Origin: an uncultured Shewanella sp.
GTDB taxonomy: Bacteria; Pseudomonadota; Gammaproteobacteria; Enterobacterales; Shewanellaceae
DNA length: 64,000 nt
Reading direction: 5' to 3'
Assembly: GCF_947497935.1 (NCBI RefSeq)
Contig: NZ_CANMIO010000004.1
Location: 186,001 to 250,000, forward strand
The position numbers and the translations under genes were made by a program. Within the stretch, counting starts at the first letter, position 1. The number at the start of each line of letters is the position of its first letter. The notes under the pieces are model-generated. The model had not been told where the DNA came from and ran no database searches. It worked only from the letters and a program-made list of their open reading frames with translations. Shown in pieces: positions 54,657 through 62,712 of the stretch.

Positions 54657-57600
54657 TTATGATTCAAATTCGAACTCAAACGGTTCAACATTACACTTAA
54701 GGCCTTGCTTAGCAATTTGCACACAACCGGTTTCAGCTTGCTGCTTAAGCGCTAAAAAAGCCACATTCAATGCATAACGCTTAGTTTGTTTATCTTCGAC
54801 ATAAAACACTTGCTGGCTCATAGCATCGTCATAATTATGTTTAACTAACTGCCAGTAGGTTTTGAGCATTGCCAGTGAATTAAATTTACCAAGATTCATT
54901 ACATATCCTTTGGTCATCATGACCTCTGCAAACGTAAAGTCAGCACCATTCATTACATCGCCATTATTTTGCAGGGTGACTGCCATTTGTGACTCACCAC
55001 GTAACTTTTTGCGTTCAAGATAATTGGCGTCGATAGATAACTGGTAATCACCCGGAATTAAATCAGTAAACAGGTAATAACCATCAAACTCAGTTTCAGT
55101 CGTGGCAACTATATCACCTGCCGCATTGACTAAATTGACTGTTGCATAAGGTGCAATTGACTCAGTGCCATCAGTTTCACGCACATAAACTGTGCCTTCT
55201 ACTTCTGCGGCGTTCACCACAGGGAAATCTAATGTCTGAATATGACCTCGCCTTGGCGTAACAGAAACCCCGGGGATTGAGGGTATTAAAAATGGATCCC
55301 CTAAACTCCTTTGATCCAATACAATATCGGTTTTCTTCTGGCTAGACATAGAGGTCAACATAGCCACACCGTCTTGATTGCTTGTACCATAACGGTACTG
55401 CTGTACACCTTTGACCCTCGCGCCCTCAATAACCGCTTCACCGGCATCAAATCGACCATTAAGATTGTCATCTTCAAATACTCGCACCATTAATGCCCCA
55501 GCCCCTGATAAGCTGCGCGAAGACATAAACACTTGCTCTGTATCGGGCTCATAACCAAAGCTAAAGCGGCCATAAAGCCCTAAAGACCAATCGCCAGTAT
55601 TATCGTAAGAAACGGTAGAGTTTAAGCTAAAGGCATCATGCTGCCAGCTTAAGCTCGCACTACTACTGAGAAGGTCTGTTACCGGGTAGTAATCAACCTC
55701 TAGCTCAGACTGCAGATTAGTATTAATGGGGATTGAGAACTCAGTAGAAAATCGTGAAATTTCAGTTTCCGGCTTAATAAAGTAATCCAACTTAATTCGA
55801 CTAAATGCCCAGCCAAAACTCTTTTGCAACTGTAACTGCCCCGTTAGCGTGTCATCTAAAGCAACGTCATTAGAAGAATGGCCTGCATACCAAGTTAATT
55901 GATTATTAATATTCGCCCAGGGAGTGTTCATCGCTAACAAGTTACCAAACTCATTATGCTTAGCGCCGTTACTCGTTTGAGTTTGTCGCCAATGGTTACG
56001 ATAGTTTAAGCGATATGGAGAATGCTTAAACATAAAACCACTGTGGTCAAAATCATATTCTGTTTGTTGCCGCTGACTAAAATCTTCTAAGGTATTTTCT
56101 GATACTCGATAACGCATACTCAAGGATTGGTCACCGACTTGAGTTCGCCCAGAAAGCACTAAAGTACTATCTTGATGGCCTTTAATTTGATAGTCAGCAT
56201 CAAAAAGAAAGCGTTCAAACAGATTAAAGTTACCGCCAATCGCATAGGTATCGATTGAAGTGGCTTGCTCAGATAACTGCTCTTGTACGCCCAGATTAAT
56301 AGAGGCCCAATCGGTCAAACCATACTCATAAGTTGAACTGAGTACCCATCCTGTTTCATTATCTGTGGGTGTACTGGATATTCCCGATAAGCTCTTACCT
56401 ATTTCGGCAACGGATACACTATAACTGCTCTCGCTAGCTTTGAGTTTGTTGCTATCAACATAGACTTGCTTAGTTTCGGTTTTGACCTGACCTTGTGGAC
56501 CATACGCAATCATCTCAAATTGGTTATCACCATACAGTAGCTCGATATCATTAAATTCATAGCGGCCATCTTGCAAACTCAATGCTTGCTCGATCAATAG
56601 CCCGTTTTGATAAAGCTCAATATCCCAACCGGGTTGAATATCACCACTTAACGTTATGGTTCGATTATTAGCCGATACGCCAGTTTTATCATTAGTTACT
56701 GACACACCACGGCTTAATCCGAGAGTACCATCGACCCCGACACTCGTAGGAGTCATATCGCCCACTCTAAATTCAGTCGCCTTTAATGGGCCTAGAAGCT
56801 CAGCTGTTGCAGATTCTTTTGACAGGGTTAAACGCAGATCTGTCAGCGGGTCATCACTATTACCACTGGCATAAAATTCACTCGTTAAAAATGCAAAATC
56901 ATGCCCGCCCATAACTGAATAACTTTGATAGTTATTATGCTCAGTAACAGCGGCGTTAACTTGAACATCGACTAACGGGGAAGATATCGCTCGATAGTTG
57001 GACTCTTTCCATGGCAATACCGCCTCCCTACTGCCGCTGGCTAGCTGATTTAGTTGCCGGTTCTTACGGGCTAACCTTTGCTGTACAGGTAGTGGTGAGC
57101 TGCTGCTAATATCCACTTTAAGATCGGCAAAACTGTAGTCAAAAGTGATACCAAACCACTCTTCAATCACATCTCCTGCAACATAGATATCATCAGCCAT
57201 CAAACTATAATCTGCAGGTGATAATAGGAAAACTTGTTGGTTAACCGACACGCTGACAACACTATCACCCGCTTCGGGTAATTGCATAAAAAACTGACGA
57301 TTTTCATCTAAATACCAACCTTTAACGATGCTGTTATCGATATCAACTTCAATAGGAAAGTCAATTAACTCAAATAAGCCCATTAAGCTAAATTGAGCAT
57401 TTTGTTTGCTTTTTATTGCAAAAACATCAGATAAGTAATGGCTATCAACATAGAGGGATAACAGTAACTCCTCACCTTCAGGAATACCGAGAGTTTCAGC
57501 AGATGGCTCACTCTGTAAAAGAGTGTTATGGCTTTTTAACGCTAAATCTAATGCTTGAGATTGCAGCTGTTGTTGCGATAACGCATAGCTTTGTTTCAGT

Positions 57601-57788
57601 CTAGCTAGAGTGCTAGCCACATCGGAATTATTTAAATCCGCAAGCTGAATCCTAGGCTCATTTTGAACCGGGGCAGATAAAGTTTGTTGAACGGATACGC
57701 AAGCAATTAAAGCAGGCTGCGCATTGGCGCGGCCTGCATAGCTATATAACAAACACAAGAGTAATAAGTAACTTAGGCGGTACCGCAC
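54657..57788 (-). CDS. Large usher-like outer membrane protein with C-terminal SPOR-like region
   Basis: A 1043-residue exported protein, about 200 longer than typical fimbrial ushers (near 800-850). After a signal peptide (to about 24) and a short plug-like N-terminal domain, a beta-barrel-type region (about 260-770) carries the usher-type turn GWDIELYQNGLLIEQALSL then YGDNQFEMIAYGPQGQ. It then has DDNLNGRFDAGEAVIEGARV, a carboxypeptidase-regulatory/SdrD-like segment (about 775-930, including TETEFDGYYLFTDLIPGDYQL), and a final 84 residues (54657-54908) starting YVMNLGKFNSLAMLKTYWQ that look like a divergent SPOR domain. Starts at GTG 57788 (AAGGG six bases ahead). Roles are inferred. Confidence 0.8.
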   Translation of the reverse strand: MRYRLSYLLLLCLLYSYAGRANAQPALIACVSVQQTLSAPVQNEPRIQLADLNNSDVASTLARLKQSYALSQQQLQSQALDLALKSHNTLLQSEPSAETLGIPEGEELLLSLYVDSHYLSDVFAIKSKQNAQFSLMGLFELIDFPIEVDIDNSIVKGWYLDENRQFFMQLPEAGDSVVSVSVNQQVFLLSPADYSLMADDIYVAGDVIEEWFGITFDYSFADLKVDISSSSPLPVQQRLARKNRQLNQLASGSREAVLPWKESNYRAISSPLVDVQVNAAVTEHNNYQSYSVMGGHDFAFLTSEFYASGNSDDPLTDLRLTLSKESATAELLGPLKATEFRVGDMTPTSVGVDGTLGLSRGVSVTNDKTGVSANNRTITLSGDIQPGWDIELYQNGLLIEQALSLQDGRYEFNDIELLYGDNQFEMIAYGPQGQVKTETKQVYVDSNKLKASESSYSVSVAEIGKSLSGISSTPTDNETGWVLSSTYEYGLTDWASINLGVQEQLSEQATSIDTYAIGGNFNLFERFLFDADYQIKGHQDSTLVLSGRTQVGDQSLSMRYRVSENTLEDFSQRQQTEYDFDHSGFMFKHSPYRLNYRNHWRQTQTSNGAKHNEFGNLLAMNTPWANINNQLTWYAGHSSNDVALDDTLTGQLQLQKSFGWAFSRIKLDYFIKPETEISRFSTEFSIPINTNLQSELEVDYYPVTDLLSSSASLSWQHDAFSLNSTVSYDNTGDWSLGLYGRFSFGYEPDTEQVFMSSRSLSGAGALMVRVFEDDNLNGRFDAGEAVIEGARVKGVQQYRYGTSNQDGVAMLTSMSSQKKTDIVLDQRSLGDPFLIPSIPGVSVTPRRGHIQTLDFPVVNAAEVEGTVYVRETDGTESIAPYATVNLVNAAGDIVATTETEFDGYYLFTDLIPGDYQLSIDANYLERKKLRGESQMAVTLQNNGDVMNGADFTFAEVMMTKGYVMNLGKFNSLAMLKTYWQLVKHNYDDAMSQQVFYVEDKQTKRYALNVAFLALKQQAETGCVQIAKQGLKCNVEPFEFEFES

Positions 57789-57867
57789 CACATGCCCTTC
57801 GGTCGTAACAACAAGAGAATACGCAAAGATTTTGCTCTGAGCCCACCAAGGCTCTGTCTAAAATGGA

Positions 57868-58707
57868 TTAATTCTCAGCAAACGTTGCAGGTGTTACAGC
57901 GAACTCACGCTCAGCGAAAACCTGACCATTAAACTCTTGCTGCCCTTCATAAACAATACGCAGTACTCCGCTTGATGGCGTAAAGTTCGGAACAATCCAA
58001 GCCATTGACTTGGCCGTTGCATTAACTTCAGGGTATATGTTTACGTTATTTAAACGCGCAACCACTTGCTCAGGCTGTTGCTCACCTTGCCAATAAGCAA
58101 TTAAGTTACCAGCTGTAGAGTATTGGCCCGTGCGAGTTAAGTTAACGCTCAACTGCGTTTTACCGTTACGCGGATCAAAACCTAATGTCTTAGATGTAAT
58201 CTCAACCTCAGGGTTCGCTTGCCCCTGCCTCACAATCACAGGTAGGCTATAACTGAGTAATACGTCTAAATTAATCGACATCTCACCGTCAGCCTTGTTG
58301 GCTCGCTTCGGTGGCAAGGCTTCTAACTTTAGGTGCGAACGATACTCTCCATCAGCAAGATCTTTAGGGCGTCTAAGACCCAACCTGACAATCTGACGTT
58401 CATTAGGCTTTAAGGTGACTTGTCTCGGACTAAAGCGCAGCATTTTGCTTGCGGATGGGTAACCTTTTGCTTGTTCTGCAGTTAATTCTTGATAGCCGCC
58501 GTTAGCAACAGCTAGCTTTTCTTGCCATTGCAGGCGATAAGTTTTGATCTCTGAACTGCTATTGATCAGTACAATTTCATGGGCACGCTCTCGTCCCTCG
58601 AAAGCAACACGGATCGGCGACACCAATAAGCTGGCTTGAGCGAAGTTGATAGGTGACAACATACACACAGATACAACAAGAGCAGCCTTTAATAAACTCT
58701 TAAACAT
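57868..58707 (-). CDS. Periplasmic pilus-assembly chaperone
   Basis: A 279-residue exported chaperone with signal peptide ending QAS. It has the PapD-like first domain: LVSPIRVAFEGRERAHEIVLINSSSEIKTYRLQWQE, then MLRFSPRQVTLKPNERQIVRLGLRRP with the basic residues that grip the subunit C-terminus. A second beta domain follows (AYWQGEQQPEQVVARLNNVNIYPEV). It should hold the two DUF4402-type subunits by donor-strand complementation and deliver them to the usher. It sits between the minor subunit and usher genes. Confidence 0.85.
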   Translation of the reverse strand: MFKSLLKAALVVSVCMLSPINFAQASLLVSPIRVAFEGRERAHEIVLINSSSEIKTYRLQWQEKLAVANGGYQELTAEQAKGYPSASKMLRFSPRQVTLKPNERQIVRLGLRRPKDLADGEYRSHLKLEALPPKRANKADGEMSINLDVLLSYSLPVIVRQGQANPEVEITSKTLGFDPRNGKTQLSVNLTRTGQYSTAGNLIAYWQGEQQPEQVVARLNNVNIYPEVNATAKSMAWIVPNFTPSSGVLRIVYEGQQEFNGQVFAEREFAVTPATFAEN

Positions 58708-58740
58708 AGAAAAAACTCAAACCAGTAAAAATGCAAATAC

Positions 58741-58762
58741 GTTTTGGTAGGCATACCAAAAC
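58741..58762 (-). other. Perfect hairpin between the minor subunit and chaperone genes
   Basis: Nine-base perfect stem GTTTTGGTA/TACCAAAAC with a four-base loop. No T run follows, so it may stabilise or process the transcript rather than end it. Confidence 0.6.
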
Positions 58763-58804
58763 CCAGTAAAGACCACAGGACAAACTCTAAGTTTGCTTAT
58801 GGAT

Positions 58805-59254
58805 TTAATAACTAATATCTAAATAGAAAACAGCTTGGTAGGAAGTATTCAAATAATGTTTGCCATTACCCGACGTCGTCAACTTTCCGCCCATTTTCGC
58901 GCTAGCCACGCCTGCACCATCAGTACGTATGTTCTGCTCAATATAAATTTCACTTAAAGTGAACTGTTCTGTATCCCCTGAAGCGACTGTCGTTGTAACA
59001 GGCAGCATAGGAGTAATTGAGAGTTCTACATAAGGAGGGTAATCAGTGATTACCATTTCAGCAGCTTTACCAGGGCTGATTATTAGCAACTGCCCTGAAG
59101 AAGTACTGTGGCCATAGGTTGGCACCATCACGCTACTTTGAATACTATTATCACGGATCACTATGGTGCCAAATGAGAGTGGTTGCTCAAAAAATACTTC
59201 AGCTTTTACCCCCAATGTCGCCAAACAAAAAATCAAAGATAAGATGAATTTCAA
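58805..59254 (-). CDS. DUF4402-like minor structural subunit
   Basis: A 149-residue exported protein with signal peptide ending VKA-EVFF. The N-terminus has LSFGTIVIRDNSIQSSVMV, matching the LNFGEI block of the major subunit. The C-terminus is FYLDISY, as FPITVSY in the major subunit, a terminal beta strand with aromatic end suited to chaperone binding. It is a likely minor or adaptor subunit, placed between the major subunit and chaperone genes. Confidence 0.72.
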   Translation of the reverse strand: MKFILSLIFCLATLGVKAEVFFEQPLSFGTIVIRDNSIQSSVMVPTYGHSTSSGQLLIISPGKAAEMVITDYPPYVELSITPMLPVTTTVASGDTEQFTLSEIYIEQNIRTDGAGVASAKMGGKLTTSGNGKHYLNTSYQAVFYLDISY

Positions 59255-59275
59255 AATTAACCTTAGTTTAAATAA

Positions 59276-59301
59276 GGTGGCCTCATAAACGATTTGCCAC
59301 C
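59276..59301 (-). other. Hairpin between the major and minor subunit genes
   Basis: GGTGGC/GCCACC stem with a 14-base loop. On the minus strand it is followed by TTATTT. It lies 16 bases after the major subunit stop, a typical place for a partial terminator. Confidence 0.55.
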
Positions 59302-59316
59302 TAATTTTATTTTTGC

Positions 59317-59946
59317 TTAATAGCTAACAGTGATCGGGAAAGTACCGGTAAATTCACCATCTTGATACTGTCTATCGATTACGTTAGTACCAGCGATATT
59401 CACATCAGTCGTTAAAGTGCCACCAAAGTTGAAGCTAGCATTACCTTGACCGTCTGCAGTCAATTTATTATCGGCGGCATACACAGTACCGTCATTGTCA
59501 CCTGAAGTAATAAACGCAGTTACTGCACTTAACACAAACTTAGGTGAGCCTGGAGGCGCAGATGGCGCCACAACGTTAGTCGAAGTTGTCGGCAAAGTAA
59601 CACTTAACTCAGAATATGGTGCAACACCAGCTACGGTAACTTCACCAGGCTCACCTGGTACTAACGATCTAATCGTTGCCGCATTTCCCTCTCCATTTAC
59701 CACAGTCGCCTGCTCGGTAGGGTTTGGAGACATAGTAATGCTAGCACTAACGCCATCAGCTTCAGTTAGATCTACCACAGCAGTAATTTCACCAAAATTC
59801 AATGGTTTAGCAACAACCATTTCAAAAGCGTTTTTAACTGTTACAGATGCTGTCGCATTCTCTGTTTCAGCAGCTAGAACGGGGAGTGAAACTGCAGCCA
59901 CTAATGCCAAAGCAACCGCTTTTGCCACCATAGAAATATTCTTCAT
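59317..59946 (-). CDS. DUF4402-type major structural subunit
   Basis: A 209-residue exported protein: signal peptide ends LAAETENA. The mature protein has the DUF4402 pattern VKNAFEMVVAKPLNFGEITAVV near the start and a C-terminus ending FPITVSY. It is low in Cys and rich in Thr, Val and Ala, like pilin subunits. GGAG lies eight bases before the ATG. It is the largest and best-placed subunit gene (after SPOR gene A, before the minor subunit), followed by a hairpin that may raise its expression relative to the rest. Confidence 0.82.
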   Translation of the reverse strand: MKNISMVAKAVALALVAAVSLPVLAAETENATASVTVKNAFEMVVAKPLNFGEITAVVDLTEADGVSASITMSPNPTEQATVVNGEGNAATIRSLVPGEPGEVTVAGVAPYSELSVTLPTTSTNVVAPSAPPGSPKFVLSAVTAFITSGDNDGTVYAADNKLTADGQGNASFNFGGTLTTDVNIAGTNVIDRQYQDGEFTGTFPITVSY

Positions 59947-60094
59947 TTAAAACTCCATTATACTATTATCTGTATTTTTAACTATTAGACGAGAACAAAC
60001 TTTTAAATAACTTAATGAGAAAGCGTGACTAAAATCAGTCTTGATTAGCTCATCGGCAATTTTAAAATTAACTTTAATAAACTTTACAACTATT

Positions 60095-60799
60095 TCACCC
60101 TTTTAGTTTTTCTCCACTGTACTTAACCACTGAACAATACTGCTTACTGACTCTAATTAGCTTACAACTAGACTCAGCTTCTTTTTTAGACAAATATGGA
60201 CCATAAATAAGCCGGGTATACTCTTTATAGTTTTTAACTAAAGAAACTGTTAATGGAATGCCCGATATCAACAAGCCCGGAAAACGATTCTGATACTGAA
60301 TCCAACTAGATTTAATATTTCGTTTATTAGTAAACGATGCCAAATGAATAGCGTACAAATTAGATTCATTTTTTATACTTTCAGAATAATGACTATTGAG
60401 CTCGCTCCCAACTACTACAGCGTTAAAATCTTGGGTTGCTGCTTTATTAACCGGGGGTGAAATATAACTTTTCTTGGCATCATGAGTTGATGCATTGTCA
60501 TACTGATTAAAACTCTGTTTATTAGGGTTCTCTTTTATTTCAGCTAATTTACTTAACTCTAGAATTAGAAACTCGAGATCCGCTTCGTTGCTAATCAAAC
60601 GTTCAATGGCGGGCCTTAACCGTTGCCACTCCTCTAGCTGCAGCTTAAGCTCCTGTAGCTCTTTTGCGTATTCTGTTTGGTCATCATTGGCCTGAACCAG
60701 ATGAGAAAACAAACAAAAGCTCAACAATACACTGCAATATCTAGCTGCAGCTTTTGTTTGCTTAGCCAAGCCTCCGCCCAGCCAAGTTAAAAGTCTCAT
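60095..60799 (-). CDS. SPOR-domain exported protein, first gene of the usher cluster
   Basis: A 234-residue protein with an N-terminal hydrophobic signal or anchor (ARYCSVLLSFCLFSHLVQAN). The coiled coil at about 45-90, LQLEEWQRLRPAIERLISNEADLEFL, is related to that of the SPOR lipoprotein at the other end of the cluster. A linker and a C-terminal SPOR domain (about 148-230: YAIHLASFTNKRNIKSSW then YTRLIYGPYLSKKEAESSCKLI) follow. It likely anchors to glycan strands of the cell wall. The 148-base gap before the major subunit gene may hold a second promoter. Confidence 0.78.
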   Translation of the reverse strand: MRLLTWLGGGLAKQTKAAARYCSVLLSFCLFSHLVQANDDQTEYAKELQELKLQLEEWQRLRPAIERLISNEADLEFLILELSKLAEIKENPNKQSFNQYDNASTHDAKKSYISPPVNKAATQDFNAVVVGSELNSHYSESIKNESNLYAIHLASFTNKRNIKSSWIQYQNRFPGLLISGIPLTVSLVKNYKEYTRLIYGPYLSKKEAESSCKLIRVSKQYCSVVKYSGEKLKG

Positions 60800-61505
60800 A
60801 TAGCTAACTCTAATTTAAAATCAGTAATGTAAATTGGGGGAATTTATTAGCCAGCAAACCGTAATTTGCAAAACTATTTCTATTTAAGCCGCAATTGTTA
60901 ACAAACAAATCAACCTGCATCCATACAATGCTAAAATAATGCCAATAAAACGACTATTCCAAACACAACAATAATAAACATGAACTAAATCACACTAGCT
61001 ATTCCTACAATCGCAGAGTTTAAAACCGAAATAAAGCAAAATAAAAAAGCAAAAAACCAAACCGATAACCAATCATTTGTTTTACGACCAAAAATATCAA
61101 GCAAAAGCACCAACAATATAGAGTACCGGGAATCAATATTGTCAATTAACAATTCCACCCACCATATATAGCTCACGTAAAAATAAAGATTAAATAAAAC
61201 TCAACCAGTATAAATTACGATCAACCTATATCCAGAACTTAAAGACCAGCCAAGATATTGACTCGATAAAAGTGCAAACCGCACCGAACAAAAAACAAAC
61301 AACCTTAAATTTGATTAAAAATAATAACTAGCACTCTATTTATTAAATCTAGTTTCAAGAGGCGAATTTATTAATTAAGGTTGGTTTACTTGTTAGCAAT
61401 ACTAGCTAGGTGGGGAACTCGCTAAAGATAAGCGAGTTTAGCGTGGGATCTTGGGGGGGCTGGTTAAATTAGAAACGATACGATGCTTATAGCCGTGGCC
61501 TAAAC
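60800..61505. other. AT-rich promoter region of the usher cluster
   Basis: The stretch 60800-61380 is clearly more AT-rich than the flanks and contains no credible gene. A hydrophobic frame at 60985-61176 starts at GTG without a ribosome site and is rejected. The remainder to 61505 holds an eight-G run near 61453. Long AT-rich regulatory regions are common upstream of surface-structure operons and may bind nucleoid proteins. Confidence 0.55.
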
Positions 61506-61646
61506 TTAACTTGCTTTGTTCTTCGGTGAGTCACTAGGGATCTGATCCTGTCCTGAGGCATTATCTAACTTCTGCCTTTCGGCTTTATCCAATGGTTTAG
61601 CGGCTAAATAGAGAGCTTGGGCAAACAAACCTTGATATGACTTCAT
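61506..61646 (-). CDS. Small hypothetical protein, 46 residues
   Basis: An ATG at 61646 is preceded by AGGAAAG, a good ribosome site, and gives 46 codons to a TAA at 61506-61508. The protein starts MKSYQGLFAQALYLAAKPLD and is hydrophilic thereafter (DKAERQKLDNASG, then a Ser/Asp/Lys-rich tail). No membrane segment, signal or motif is recognised. It is divergent from the LysR gene with 117 bases between starts. Coding is supported by the ribosome site and protein-like composition only. Confidence 0.6.
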   Translation of the reverse strand: MKSYQGLFAQALYLAAKPLDKAERQKLDNASGQDQIPSDSPKNKAS

Positions 61647-61763
61647 CTTCTTTCCTGTTAGTTGCTACAAAAAATAGCTTAAATAGTGTGCTTGCGGTCA
61701 AGGTAACCCTCACTCTATTATTAGTAAAATGAATAATATCCATCAAATAGATTCCATTTAAGC

Positions 61764-62669
61764 ATGAATATTCAGATTAAGAGCCTACACTGTTTTATGA
61801 CGTTACTTGAGGTGGGCAATTACACTCGAGCAGCCGAGAAGTTACACCTTACTCAACCGACGCTGAGTAAGATGATCCAGCGTTTAGAAGATAATTTAGA
61901 GCAGCCATTACTCATTCGAAATAACCAGAAAGTGATCGCCACCGAGGCTGGCAGGATGCTCGCCAATAGCGCGCAACAAATCGTAGGGCAATGGCATAGG
62001 CTTCAAGAAGATATTAATAGCTTAAATGGATTGCAATCTGGGCAACTGCGCTTGGGTGTGTGCCCTATGATGGGAGAGATGATTATCGAACTCTTGTCAG
62101 AATACCGCAAACGCTTTCCAAAAATCGAGATAAGTATTGTCGAGCTCGGCGGATATGGGGCTGAACAAGCTCTACTTAATGACACGCTAGATCTAACCTT
62201 TACAGCACTACCTACGACTCACTCACAAGAGTTTAATAGCCATAATCTGGAAGGCTACCCCCTTCTTGCTTGTATCCACAAAGAGCACCCGCTGGCAAAG
62301 TCGAAAGCTATCACCTGGGCAGCGATTGAGCCCCACGCTTTTATTCTCTACAACGATGATTTTTCCCTCTCAAAGCTTATCCATCGCTTGAGTCGAAAGG
62401 CAAATGTCGAACTAAACATTGCCGCCCAAAGTGGTCAATGGGATTTTATCGCCGCGATGGTAGAAGCTCAGATGGGCATAGCGATTTTACCTGAGCCAAT
62501 ATGTGAAAAGGTAAAATCGAACAAATTGCTCTATCGGCCACTATCTCCAGCATTAACATGGGACCTGGCTTTAATATGGCGCAAAAACTTACCACTCACT
62601 CCCGCAGCCGAGAGCTTTATTAATTTAAGTCGGGAGCTAAACCCTAACGCTGATGTCACAATGAACTAA
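61764..62669 (+). CDS. LysR-family transcriptional regulator
   Basis: A 301-residue regulator of standard length. The N-terminal winged HTH is NYTRAAEKLHLTQPTLSKMI (about 18-37). The C-terminal LysR substrate-binding domain shows GQLRLGVCPMMGEMIIELLSEYRKRFP, LNDTLDLTFTALPT, and VEAQMGIAILPEPI. The usual target of a LysR gene is divergent; here that is the 46-residue gene. The inducer is not predictable from sequence. Confidence 0.92.
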   Translation: MNIQIKSLHCFMTLLEVGNYTRAAEKLHLTQPTLSKMIQRLEDNLEQPLLIRNNQKVIATEAGRMLANSAQQIVGQWHRLQEDINSLNGLQSGQLRLGVCPMMGEMIIELLSEYRKRFPKIEISIVELGGYGAEQALLNDTLDLTFTALPTTHSQEFNSHNLEGYPLLACIHKEHPLAKSKAITWAAIEPHAFILYNDDFSLSKLIHRLSRKANVELNIAAQSGQWDFIAAMVEAQMGIAILPEPICEKVKSNKLLYRPLSPALTWDLALIWRKNLPLTPAAESFINLSRELNPNADVTMN

Positions 62670-62712
62670 CAAAAAGCGCTGCGGCATAACAAGCACCATA
62701 GGTTGAGGTTTG

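Noticed and set aside
59495..59950. Plus-strand 151-codon frame opposite the major subunit gene
   Set aside because: A shadow of the DUF4402 gene on the other strand; the minus-strand product has a signal peptide, family motif and ribosome site.
60985..61176. Minus-strand hydrophobic frame of 63 codons
   Set aside because: Starts at GTG without a ribosome site in an AT-rich region where hydrophobic codons are favoured by composition.
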